A DNA stretch of 64,000 nucleotides, from positions 62,001-126,000 of the forward strand of contig NZ_FQXN01000004.1 of the NCBI RefSeq assembly GCF_900129985.1, given 5' to 3'. The notes under the pieces are model-generated. The model was not told the DNA's origin. It did no database searches and worked only from the letters and a program-made list of their open reading frames with translations. How positions within the stretch are numbered: position 1 is the first letter of the stretch; every line of letters starts with the position of its first letter. Both the position numbers and the translations under genes were made by a program. Of this stretch, positions 38,894 to 46,378 are shown one piece after another. The DNA is from Thermosipho atlanticus DSM 15807. Its GTDB lineage: Bacteria > Thermotogota > Thermotogae > Thermotogales > Fervidobacteriaceae.

Positions 38894-39859
38894 ATGAAAA
38901 GACTATTCTTGATCTTACTTTTTTTGTTAGTTTTAGTTTTTGTATTGTGGTCGTGTGGTCTACAACTTCCAAATAGTGTAACTGTAAGTTACTCTAATCA
39001 CTTTGAGTTTCCTTTGGCGATGTTGCATTTTACCCTTGACGATTTTATAAATCCTGTATTATTGTCATTGGAAAATGAAGGTTTTCAAGTAACAACTGGT
39101 GATCCAATAACTATTTCATTTGCAACAACTACTACATTTATTCCAGGGGATTATCTTCCAACAGGTATTCCAATAAGTGGAACTGAAACAATTCTTGATC
39201 AGGCCACTTTAATACAAGCTTCAACAATGCAAAATGGCAATGTTCTTCAAAACGTTGATTTTAATATGAGTTTTGAGGTGGGCTATTTTGCTTCAACTAC
39301 TACTTTTGATTCAACACTTGTATTTTATATCAACAGTACACCAGTTGTCATAAGTGAGAATTCTACAGAATCTGAAAATTTGACAAAATATGTAAAAGAA
39401 GTTTTAAAATCTGGACAAGATTTAACAGTGCGGGCTGATATTGATATTGACGGAACTATACAGTCTTCCGATGAGCTAATGCTTGGCGTGAATTGGACTT
39501 TCTCATTAGAAGGTACAACTCTTGCTGATATAGTTTTTGATGCTAGTACAACTGATTTATCCGTATTAGAGAGTCTTACAGACTTTGTGGATAGTGCTAC
39601 TATAGTCTTTGATGAATGGGATAACTCGTTAGGATTTGACACGGTATTTGATGTGGGGAATTTGAGTTTTTATTTCGGAACTACTCCGCCAATAGTAGGA
39701 TTGTCAAAAGATGATCTAATAAGTATAGCCACGGATAATGTTCCGTATGTTATAAAAGTTCCGGCTAACAGTTACATAAAACTTAAATCCAATAGTTATT
39801 TGGATAGTGCTGTTTACATTTCTCTTGATTTAACAGTAGCAACTGAAGTTACGTTTTAA
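38894..39859 (+). CDS. Secreted lipoprotein-like protein of unknown function
   Basis: No family is recognised. The 321-residue product begins MKRLFLILLFLLVLVFVL followed by WSCG, a possible lipobox (Leu-Trp-Ser-Cys), and a mature part that is beta-rich, acidic and heavy in Thr and Ser. ATG at 38894 follows GGAGGTGAG. It is 14 bases upstream of a barrel-like protein and could be its partner; that is inference. Confidence 0.75.
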   Translation: MKRLFLILLFLLVLVFVLWSCGLQLPNSVTVSYSNHFEFPLAMLHFTLDDFINPVLLSLENEGFQVTTGDPITISFATTTTFIPGDYLPTGIPISGTETILDQATLIQASTMQNGNVLQNVDFNMSFEVGYFASTTTFDSTLVFYINSTPVVISENSTESENLTKYVKEVLKSGQDLTVRADIDIDGTIQSSDELMLGVNWTFSLEGTTLADIVFDASTTDLSVLESLTDFVDSATIVFDEWDNSLGFDTVFDVGNLSFYFGTTPPIVGLSKDDLISIATDNVPYVIKVPANSYIKLKSNSYLDSAVYISLDLTVATEVTF

Positions 39860-39873
39860 AGGGGGTGAATGAA

Positions 39874-41031
39874 ATGAAGAAGATTATAATTTTGTTGACA
39901 ATTTTTGCTATTTATATAACACTTTTTGCTGGCATTTTTGAACCTTTTGGAAGATTTGAAAATTTTGGACTTGTAAATCAAAACAAATTTAGATTTTTTG
40001 ACATAGGATTTTATGGAGATTTAACATTGCAACAGTCATTGTTTTCAACTGAACACCTGTTAAATTTGATAAATGAGGGAAAAGTAGATTTGAATCAGTT
40101 ACAACAGTTAGTTATTGGTGAAACGTTGAATGGTTCACTGTTTTCTACTATAAGAATTGGTAAGTTTTCTATTTCTCCCTTTGTTAATTTGAATTCATTT
40201 GGAGGATTGGAATTACCAGATGAAATTTTGAGTTTCATAAAAAATGATATAGAGATTAATAAAACATATTCTTCTTCGAGTACTTCGTTTATTTCATTGG
40301 ATAGTTTTTTAAATGCCGGTGTGTCTTTCAATTTTAATGGTTTTTTTGTTTCACCAGAAGCTTTTGTTCCAATTACGTATGTATTCCCGGAAAATCAAGT
40401 GGTTAATTTTGAATATACATCTTCATCAACTCCACCAGTGATGTCTCTTAAGGCGGATTTAAGCTTTTTAATGTATAGTCCACTACTTGTGGAAAATTTG
40501 GTGATTGATGAAAAGCTAATAGGAATTGGTGTATCATTAGGATATTCTTCTAAGAATTTTGGAATAGCAGTAAATAATATTACTATCAAACCTTCAGAAG
40601 TTGATACTTTACAGAATATTTATGCTAGTTACTCTGCAACGTATAATGGTGTTGAAATGACTTTTGATGATGAAGCAACTGCCAATTATATACAAGTGTT
40701 TGAAACAAAGCAAATTGAACAAATTCCTGAAATTACTGCTTATGTTAAAGCTAATTTATTTGTGGACATAGGCGCAGCTGTTAGTTACAAAATTGATGGA
40801 AAGTGGGTTATCGGAGGAAGTATATCTAAAAAATTGTTTTTCATAGAACCGAGTTATCAATTAATTTACGATGGTTCCAACAGTATCTTTACACATATAA
40901 TAGGTTTGAAAAGTGATTTTAGGATTTTATATTTAAATACGTCGATAATTATTTCCTCAAATGAATTTATTCCTTTAGATGAAGCAAAACCTGGGATTGG
41001 ATTAGTTGTTAACTTTGGATTGGGATTTTAA
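39874..41031 (+). CDS. Candidate outer-membrane beta-barrel protein
   Basis: A 385-residue exported protein: signal peptide of about 20 residues (KKIIILLTIFAIYITLFAG), then alternating amphipathic strands of 8-12 residues separated by polar turns, and a C-terminal strand ending in GIGLVVNFGLGF with a terminal Phe, the usual signal for barrel assembly. No family is recognised. It would sit in the outer sheath (toga). ATG at 39874 follows AAAGGGGGTG. It is the last gene of the plus-strand run; no terminator hairpin is visible before the next promoter. Confidence 0.75.
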   Translation: MKKIIILLTIFAIYITLFAGIFEPFGRFENFGLVNQNKFRFFDIGFYGDLTLQQSLFSTEHLLNLINEGKVDLNQLQQLVIGETLNGSLFSTIRIGKFSISPFVNLNSFGGLELPDEILSFIKNDIEINKTYSSSSTSFISLDSFLNAGVSFNFNGFFVSPEAFVPITYVFPENQVVNFEYTSSSTPPVMSLKADLSFLMYSPLLVENLVIDEKLIGIGVSLGYSSKNFGIAVNNITIKPSEVDTLQNIYASYSATYNGVEMTFDDEATANYIQVFETKQIEQIPEITAYVKANLFVDIGAAVSYKIDGKWVIGGSISKKLFFIEPSYQLIYDGSNSIFTHIIGLKSDFRILYLNTSIIISSNEFIPLDEAKPGIGLVVNFGLGF

Positions 41032-41054
41032 GGTCTATACAAAAATTTATTACA

Positions 41055-41063
41055 TGGTATACT
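41055..41063 (+). promoter_or_regulatory. Extended -10 element before the DUF1292 gene
   Basis: TGGTATACT lies 38 bases before the start codon at 41101. No strong -35. It suggests the gene can be transcribed separately from the upstream run. Confidence 0.45.
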
Positions 41064-41100
41064 TAATATGAATATTTTGAGAAAGGGAGAGTTGAAATTT

Positions 41101-41448
41101 ATGCATGATCATCACGAACATGAGCACGAACACGAACATGAACATGAACACATGGAAGCATTTTCGCTTTATGACGAAGAGGGAAACGAACATAATTTCG
41201 TTTTATTGGGTGAATTAGAAAGAGAACAAAGTGAGTACTGGGTTTGCGAAGAGATTTTTGTAGAAGGAAAAGAGATTAAAGATTTTGGAGATCTTTACAT
41301 TTTTAAGAAAACCGTCGACGAAGAAGGAAACATTTATTTGGATTCCATTGAAGATGAAAGTGAATTTAATGAAGTAGTAAAGCTTTGGGAAGAAATGGGA
41401 GAAGCTGATTTCGAAATTACAGCTGATTTGGAAGATATTGACAACTAA
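41101..41448 (+). CDS. DUF1292 protein with N-terminal His-Glu tract
   Basis: A 115-residue acidic protein. Residues 2-17 form a tract with nine His, six of them in consecutive Glu-His pairs encoded by mixed GAA/GAG and CAT/CAC codons. Residues about 20-110 match the DUF1292 pattern (FSLYDEEGNEHNFVLLGELE, quoted as one block, then YWVCEEI and a Glu-rich tail). The tract suggests binding of Ni, Zn or another metal. ATG at 41101 is chosen over an upstream in-frame ATG at 41068 because GGGAGAG precedes it, though spacing is long. Its function is unknown. Confidence 0.8.
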   Translation: MHDHHEHEHEHEHEHEHMEAFSLYDEEGNEHNFVLLGELEREQSEYWVCEEIFVEGKEIKDFGDLYIFKKTVDEEGNIYLDSIEDESEFNEVVKLWEEMGEADFEITADLEDIDN

Positions 41449-41478
41449 TTATTGCTTTGTTAAAATAGTTTTTGGGTT

Positions 41479-41555
41479 GCAGGCGTAGCTTCAAGAGGTG
41501 GAGCGCCTCCTTGGTAAGGAGGAGGGTGTGGGTTCGAGTCCCACCGCCTGCTCCA
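41479..41555 (+). tRNA. tRNA-Thr (GGT)
   Basis: The 77-base gene folds as a standard cloverleaf: acceptor GCAGGCG pairs perfectly with CGCCTGC, anticodon stem CCTCC/GGAGG closes the loop TTGGTAA with anticodon GGT (41513-41515), the T-arm is GTGGG-TTCGAGT-CCCAC, and TCCA at the end is encoded. It reads ACC and ACU codons. A terminator follows. Confidence 0.97.
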
Positions 41556-41558
41556 AGT

Positions 41559-41585
41559 AGAGCCTCAATCGAGGCTCTTTTTTTA
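41559..41585 (+). terminator. Intrinsic terminator after tRNA-Thr
   Basis: AGAGCCTC (41559-41566) pairs with GAGGCTCT (41571-41578), four-base loop, followed by seven T. Confidence 0.93.
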
Positions 41586-41594
41586 TGTTATAAT
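41586..41594 (+). promoter_or_regulatory. Extended -10 promoter of the alcohol dehydrogenase gene
   Basis: TGTTATAAT directly follows the T-tract of the tRNA terminator, 40 bases before the start codon at 41634. Confidence 0.55.
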
Positions 41595-41633
41595 ATTTTT
41601 AGAATAGAAGTAAAGGTTAAAGGGGGGATAATC

Positions 41634-42797
41634 ATGGAAAATTTTGTTTTTTATAATCCTACAAAGTTGGTTTTTGGTAAAAATACCGTGGAAAAGATAG
41701 GAGAATATTTGAAAAAAGACAAGGTAAAAAGAGTCCTTTTACTTGCAGGTGGGGGTTCTATAAAGAAAAATGGAGTATATGAAAAGGTTGTCAGGTCATT
41801 AATGGAGAATTCTATTGAAAAAATCGAAGTTTGGGGGGTAAGGCCTAATCCTGTTTTAAGTAAAGTTTATGAAGCAATTGAAGTTGCTAAAAAAGAAAAA
41901 GTGGAAGCTATACTTGCTGTTGGTGGTGGTAGTGTTATCGATAGTGCAAAAGCAGTAGCTGCTGGTGTACTATATGAAGGTGATGTTTGGGATTTTTATC
42001 TTGGTAGATCAAATCCAAAAAAAGCTTTACCACTTTATGCTATTCTTACTTTATCTGCAACTGGTACAGAAATGAATGGAAATACTGTTGTTACAAAAGA
42101 AGAAACTCTTGAAAAATTTGCATTTGGTTCTATACATGTTTATCCAAAATTATCAATAGTTGATCCAGAAGTACAATATACTTTACCCTCCAATCAAACA
42201 GTTAATGGAGCAGTAGATGCAATAAGTCATGTAATGGAATATTATTTTGACGGTACAAAAAGAACAGATTTAATTGATAGGGTTGATGAAGGGATAATAT
42301 CAACTTTAATCGAGACAACTGAAGCTTTACTAAATGATCCAAAAGATTATGATGCTCGTGCTAATTTTGCATTAGCAACTACCTTGGCTTTAAATGGCGT
42401 TTCTGGAATGGGGCATAGAGGAGGAGATTGGTCCTCCCATGCTATAGAACATGCATTAAGTGCTTTAAATCCTGATGTAGCACACGGCGCGGGTCTTGCG
42501 GTGGTATTCCCGGCATGGATGAAATATGTCTATCGAAAGGATCCTTCAAAGTTTAGGAGATTTGGTAGGGTAATATTTAGGTTAAAACATAGCACTCCAG
42601 AAAAAGCAATCGAAGCATTGAAAAAATGGTATAAGAAAATTGGTGCACCTATTACCTTGAAAGAGTTAGGTTTTAAGAGAGAAGATATTGATGAACTCAC
42701 AGAAATAGCAGCTAAAACAGCTCCTATGGGGAAATTAGTGATTCTTGAAAAAGAAGATATAAGAAAAATATTGGAGATTGCGTACGAGGAGGAGTAA
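41634..42797 (+). CDS. Iron-containing alcohol dehydrogenase (butanol dehydrogenase type)
   Basis: NAD(P)H-dependent alcohol/aldehyde oxidoreductase of 387 residues. The nucleotide-binding segment AVGGGSVIDSAKAVAAG and metal-ligand blocks DAISHVMEYYF, the HRGG-containing GHRGGDWSSHAIEHAL and DVAHGAGLAVVFP are typical of the YqhD/BdhA branch (Asp and three His as Fe/Zn ligands). It probably disposes of reducing equivalents during fermentation. ATG at 41634 follows AGGGGGG. The open frame extends back through the tRNA but that part is not coding. The phosphofructokinase gene starts one base after its stop. Confidence 0.93.
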   Translation: MENFVFYNPTKLVFGKNTVEKIGEYLKKDKVKRVLLLAGGGSIKKNGVYEKVVRSLMENSIEKIEVWGVRPNPVLSKVYEAIEVAKKEKVEAILAVGGGSVIDSAKAVAAGVLYEGDVWDFYLGRSNPKKALPLYAILTLSATGTEMNGNTVVTKEETLEKFAFGSIHVYPKLSIVDPEVQYTLPSNQTVNGAVDAISHVMEYYFDGTKRTDLIDRVDEGIISTLIETTEALLNDPKDYDARANFALATTLALNGVSGMGHRGGDWSSHAIEHALSALNPDVAHGAGLAVVFPAWMKYVYRKDPSKFRRFGRVIFRLKHSTPEKAIEALKKWYKKIGAPITLKELGFKREDIDELTEIAAKTAPMGKLVILEKEDIRKILEIAYEEE

Positions 42798-42798
42798 A

Positions 42799-43986
42799 AT
42801 GAGAGTTTTATATGCTCAATCTGGGGGTGTTACTAGCGTTATTAATGCTTCTGCGTATGGTGTATTGGATGAGGCAAGAAAAGCAGGCATGGAAGTGTTT
42901 GTGGGAATTCATGGGGTAACTGGTATTTTAAAAGAACACCTTTTAAAGATAAACGATATGGATATAGAAGGATTAAAATACACACCCGCGGGAGCTTTTG
43001 GTTCTTGTAGGAGAAAAATGAAAACACAAGAAGATATAAGCAAATTGTTCGATGTAATTGAGAAATATAAGATCGAGTATTTTTTCTATAACGGTGGTAA
43101 TGATTCAATGGATACCGCCTGGAGAATTGCTCAAGAAGCAAAAACTAGAGGTTTTCCATTAAAAGTAATTGGTGTACCTAAAACTATTGATAATGATCTA
43201 CCGTATACCGATCATTGCCCTGGCTATGGTTCGGCAGCTAAGTATATTGCTATTTCGATAATGGAAGCTTCGCTTGATCTTAGAAGTATGTACGTTGATT
43301 CAACTAGAGTTTTCGTTATGGAAATAATGGGTAGACATGCTGGTTGGTTAGTTGCTGCAGCTGGACTTGGTTGGTTAAATGGTATTGGTGCCGATATTAT
43401 ACTATTTCCTGAAGTGTACTTTAACAAAGAGAAATTTTTGGAAAGAGTTGATGAAATAATTAGGAAGAAGGGCTATTGCTCCATAGCTGTTTCAGAGGGT
43501 ATTAGATATCCAGATGGTTTTTTTGTATCTGATATGGGGTATACCGATAGTTTTGGTAATAGGCAACTTGGTGGAGTTGGTTTTACAATTGCAGGTATGA
43601 TAAGGTCTGAACTTTCCTTGAAAACACATGTTGCTATTCCTGATTATCTTCAAAGAAGTGGAAGGCATATAGCCAGTAAAACTGATATTGAAGAGGCAGA
43701 AATGGTTGGAAGAACTGCAGTAAGATTAGCCCTTTCCGGAGTAACTGGTGTAATGATAACAATAGAGAGAAAAAGCAATAATCCATACACTGTAGAATAT
43801 GGAACTGTTGAATTAAATAAAGTGGCGGATCAAACTAAATATCTACCAGAAGAATTCCATGACGATTTTGAAATTACGGAAAATTTTGTCGAATATGCTA
43901 AGCCTTTAATTGAAGGTGAGTTATTCCCACAATTTAGGAATGGTCTTCCAAAATATACGATTTTTAGGGAGGTTGAAGAACAATAA
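42799..43986 (+). CDS. pfp: Pyrophosphate-dependent 6-phosphofructokinase
   Basis: Glycolytic enzyme phosphorylating fructose-6-phosphate with PPi. In the 395-residue protein, GGNDS at 99-103 has Asp where ATP-dependent enzymes have Gly, and PKTIDND at 127-133 carries the Lys typical of PPi-using forms; MGRHAGW and EGIRYPDG are the sugar-binding blocks. Residue logic points to PPi rather than ATP. ATG at 42799 follows GAGGAGG. The next gene overlaps its stop or follows immediately, linking it to the Mrp-like subunits. Confidence 0.92.
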   Translation: MRVLYAQSGGVTSVINASAYGVLDEARKAGMEVFVGIHGVTGILKEHLLKINDMDIEGLKYTPAGAFGSCRRKMKTQEDISKLFDVIEKYKIEYFFYNGGNDSMDTAWRIAQEAKTRGFPLKVIGVPKTIDNDLPYTDHCPGYGSAAKYIAISIMEASLDLRSMYVDSTRVFVMEIMGRHAGWLVAAAGLGWLNGIGADIILFPEVYFNKEKFLERVDEIIRKKGYCSIAVSEGIRYPDGFFVSDMGYTDSFGNRQLGGVGFTIAGMIRSELSLKTHVAIPDYLQRSGRHIASKTDIEEAEMVGRTAVRLALSGVTGVMITIERKSNNPYTVEYGTVELNKVADQTKYLPEEFHDDFEITENFVEYAKPLIEGELFPQFRNGLPKYTIFREVEEQ

Positions 43987-45281
43987 ACTTTGTAATTTAT
44001 TCAATATTTCAAGTAGTAATTGTTTCTTTTTTTTATATTTTAAAAAAGACAAAATACTTACCTCTTTTTATTTCACTCACTTCAATTTATTTGTTGTTTC
44101 AAAAATTTGATATTTATTTAATTGGATACAAAGGAGTCCATATTGTAAGTGACTCCGTTTCTTTTTATTTTATTTTAGCAAATATTATTTGTACTGTTAT
44201 TGTTTCTATTCAACTTACCAGGTTTCATAATTTAAATACAAATTTCTTTGTTTCGTTAACTCACATTATATTGAATTTTTTATTTATATCAAACGATTTG
44301 TTTAATATTTATGTTTTGCTTGAGACTTTAACATTGTTAATTGTTTTACTAATATTATCGGGTGAAAAATTTGAATATAAACTTACTGGATTGAAATACA
44401 TTTTTGCAAGTACAGTTGCAATGAATATATATTTGATAGGAGTTGGTATTCACTATTACAAAACGGGAACTTTTGATATTCAAAATCTTTCAGGAATTTC
44501 AGAACTATTGATGAAATCTGCGTTAATTTCAAAGGCTGGTATTTTCCTATTTGGATTGTGGCTTCCGGAAGTTTATTCAGATTCAGAGGTGGAAGTTTCG
44601 GCTCTTTTATCTAGTGTGTATACACAATCAGTTTTATTTCCATTAATTAGAATAGGTATTGGCAAGGATTTCTATTTTTTGGGTATAATAACATTCTTTT
44701 TTGGAGCAATATTTGCTCTTTTATCAAAAGATTTAAAAAAGTTATTGGCATATAGTTCAATGTCTCAATTAGGTTTAATGCTTTTAAATCCTGTAATTGC
44801 TCCTTTATATGTATTGATTCATGGAGTTTCGAAGTCCATTCTTTTTTTAAGTACAAGGTATATTGAACGAAACTTAGATAAAGAACGGACTTTTTCCATT
44901 TTTTTATTTTTAGCAGTGTTCATTTCATTCTTTTCTCAATCAGGTATTTCATTTACATTAGGAGGTTATTTAAAAGAACAGATTATAAGTTCTAAAATGC
45001 TGTCTGTAATTTTTTCTTTTGTTACCTCACTTTATGCTGGGAAAGTATTTTCTCGCAACATATACTATTCAAAAGATCATTTCCTCTTATTTTTGTTTTC
45101 GTTAATTTTAATTTATCCATTTTTTGTTGATTTTATATCACTTTTTGTGGTTTTAACAGGGATGTTTGTTGGAAAAGTTGTTTTTTCTAAGGTTAATATT
45201 GAATTTAGATTTTCAACAGAAATTATATTGACTTTTATGATTTTTTCAATAAGCATTTTTAGTTTGTTTGGAGTGATTTGA
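43983..45281 (+). CDS. MrpD/NuoN-like proton-translocating membrane subunit, start uncertain
   Basis: A polytopic protein related to MrpD/MnhD and NADH dehydrogenase subunits M/N. About twelve membrane helices; the family core is recognisable in the KSALISKAGIFLFGLWLPE block (conserved Lys and Pro region), VSALLSSVYTQS and SKDLKKLLAYSSMSQLGLM. The first ATG/GTG/TTG in frame is TTG at 44091, but the frame is open and clearly hydrophobic from 43977, and AGGGAGG (43966-43972) sits ten bases before ATA at 43983, which overlaps the pfp stop as ATAA. I therefore place the start at 43983 with an unusual AUA codon; if wrong, the start is 44091 and the first helix is lost. Confidence 0.75.
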   Translation: MNFVIYSIFQVVIVSFFYILKKTKYLPLFISLTSIYLLFQKFDIYLIGYKGVHIVSDSVSFYFILANIICTVIVSIQLTRFHNLNTNFFVSLTHIILNFLFISNDLFNIYVLLETLTLLIVLLILSGEKFEYKLTGLKYIFASTVAMNIYLIGVGIHYYKTGTFDIQNLSGISELLMKSALISKAGIFLFGLWLPEVYSDSEVEVSALLSSVYTQSVLFPLIRIGIGKDFYFLGIITFFFGAIFALLSKDLKKLLAYSSMSQLGLMLLNPVIAPLYVLIHGVSKSILFLSTRYIERNLDKERTFSIFLFLAVFISFFSQSGISFTLGGYLKEQIISSKMLSVIFSFVTSLYAGKVFSRNIYYSKDHFLLFLFSLILIYPFFVDFISLFVVLTGMFVGKVVFSKVNIEFRFSTEIILTFMIFSISIFSLFGVI

Positions 45282-45962
45282 ATGATAGAAACTTTGTTTT
45301 CTTACAGGGATGTTCCAACTGTTTCGGGTACTATTTTAGTAGTTGATATTTTGCGAGCAAGTTCGGTGATTGTAACTGCTCTCCAGCACGGAGCATGTTT
45401 TGTAAAAACTGTTAGGACAATAAAAGAAGCAAAAAACTTGAAAAAAGAAGGGTACATTATATGTGGAGAAAGAAACACAAAAAAAATAAAAGGTTTTGAT
45501 AAAGGGAACTCACCTTTTGAATTTTTTGATGTAGAAAATAAGAAAATTGTTATTACTACTTCTAATGGTACAAAAACTGTAGAAAAAGCAAGAAAATATT
45601 CCTCGAAAATATTAGTTGGTGCTTTCTTAAACCTCGATAGTATTTTTGATTATATAAAAGATGATGAAAACATTGTTATTTGGTGTGCTGGAAATAATGG
45701 TGAAATTTCATACGAAGATACTTTATTTGCAGGAGCATTAGTAAAGAAGTTATACGAATACGGTAGAAAAGACTTAAGTGATAGTTCTCTTGTGTCAATG
45801 GATTTTTGGTCTGGCAGTAGACTTGATTTTAAAGGAAAGCATGCAGAAAAACTTATTCAAGCTGGTTTTGAAAAAGATGTAGAATTTTGTAAGCAAAATT
45901 CAATTTACAATGTAATTCCTCGAATGGTTCAAGAAGCATTTTACGGGGTGAAATTATGTTAG
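45282..45962 (+). CDS. comB: ComB-family 2-phosphosulfolactate phosphatase
   Basis: A 226-residue Mg-dependent phosphatase family protein. It has the family blocks ILVVDILRASSVIVTAL near the N-terminus, CGERNTKKIKGFDKGNSPFEF (given here in two overlapping parts: CGERNTKKIKGF and GFDKGNSPFEF), TTSNGTKTVEKA and the closing VIPRMVQEAFYGVKL. In methanogens ComB takes part in coenzyme M synthesis; many bacteria have the gene without that pathway, so the real substrate here is open. ATG follows the MrpD-like stop directly (TGA-ATG) and the MrpC-like gene overlaps its end by seven bases. Confidence 0.88.
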   Translation: MIETLFSYRDVPTVSGTILVVDILRASSVIVTALQHGACFVKTVRTIKEAKNLKKEGYIICGERNTKKIKGFDKGNSPFEFFDVENKKIVITTSNGTKTVEKARKYSSKILVGAFLNLDSIFDYIKDDENIVIWCAGNNGEISYEDTLFAGALVKKLYEYGRKDLSDSSLVSMDFWSGSRLDFKGKHAEKLIQAGFEKDVEFCKQNSIYNVIPRMVQEAFYGVKLC

Positions 45963-46291
45963 AAAATATAGATTTTTTAGGTCCAATTGTTATAATAGTT
46001 TTGTCGTTCTACGGTTTGTTGTTTAGAAAACATATTTTGTCAAAGATAATATCCCTTGATATATTAAATACTGGTATAATTTCACTTTTTGTTATATTTT
46101 CTTCCAAAAAAGGTAATTTTTATCCAATTCTCACTCCAGGTGTTTCTGAATATGTTGATCCTTTTCCCCAAGCTGTAATTATAACTTCCATAGTTATAGG
46201 GTTTGCTACTTTGTCTTTAACACTTGCTCTAAGCATGATGATAGTTGAAGCGAAAAGAAAAACAGATTTGACAAAGATCGAAAAAGAATAA
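45956..46291 (+). CDS. MrpC/NuoK-like membrane subunit
   Basis: A 111-residue protein with three membrane helices (about 9-27, 32-50 and 70-97). The C-terminal signature DPFPQAVIITSIVIGFATLSL (in two parts: DPFPQAVIITSIVIG and IGFATLSL) is characteristic of Mrp antiporter subunit C and the NuoK family. It forms a likely pair with the MrpD-like gene on the other side of comB. ATG at 45956 follows GGGGTG and overlaps comB. No MrpA, B, E, F or G subunit is in the window. Confidence 0.88.
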   Translation: MLENIDFLGPIVIIVLSFYGLLFRKHILSKIISLDILNTGIISLFVIFSSKKGNFYPILTPGVSEYVDPFPQAVIITSIVIGFATLSLTLALSMMIVEAKRKTDLTKIEKE

Positions 46292-46312
46292 TTTGGAATT
46301 TTTCAATTGCAA

Positions 46313-46342
46313 TTGTTAGTTAAGTAAAAATTTTTGTATAAT
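46313..46342 (+). promoter_or_regulatory. Promoter of the GH57 gene
   Basis: TTGTTA (46313-46318), 18-base spacer, TATAAT (46337-46342); start codon 37 bases downstream. Confidence 0.7.
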
Positions 46343-46378
46343 ACTTTTTGGAAATGATTCCAGCAAGGAGGGGTGTAC

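Noticed and set aside
41472-41633. Open frame running through the tRNA into the alcohol dehydrogenase gene
   Set aside because: The tRNA-Thr and its terminator lie within it; ATG at 41634 has a strong ribosome-binding site.
43910-44110. ORF spanning the pfp-mrpD junction
   Set aside because: Overlaps the end of pfp and the hydrophobic start of the MrpD-like frame in a third phase, with no ribosome-binding site.
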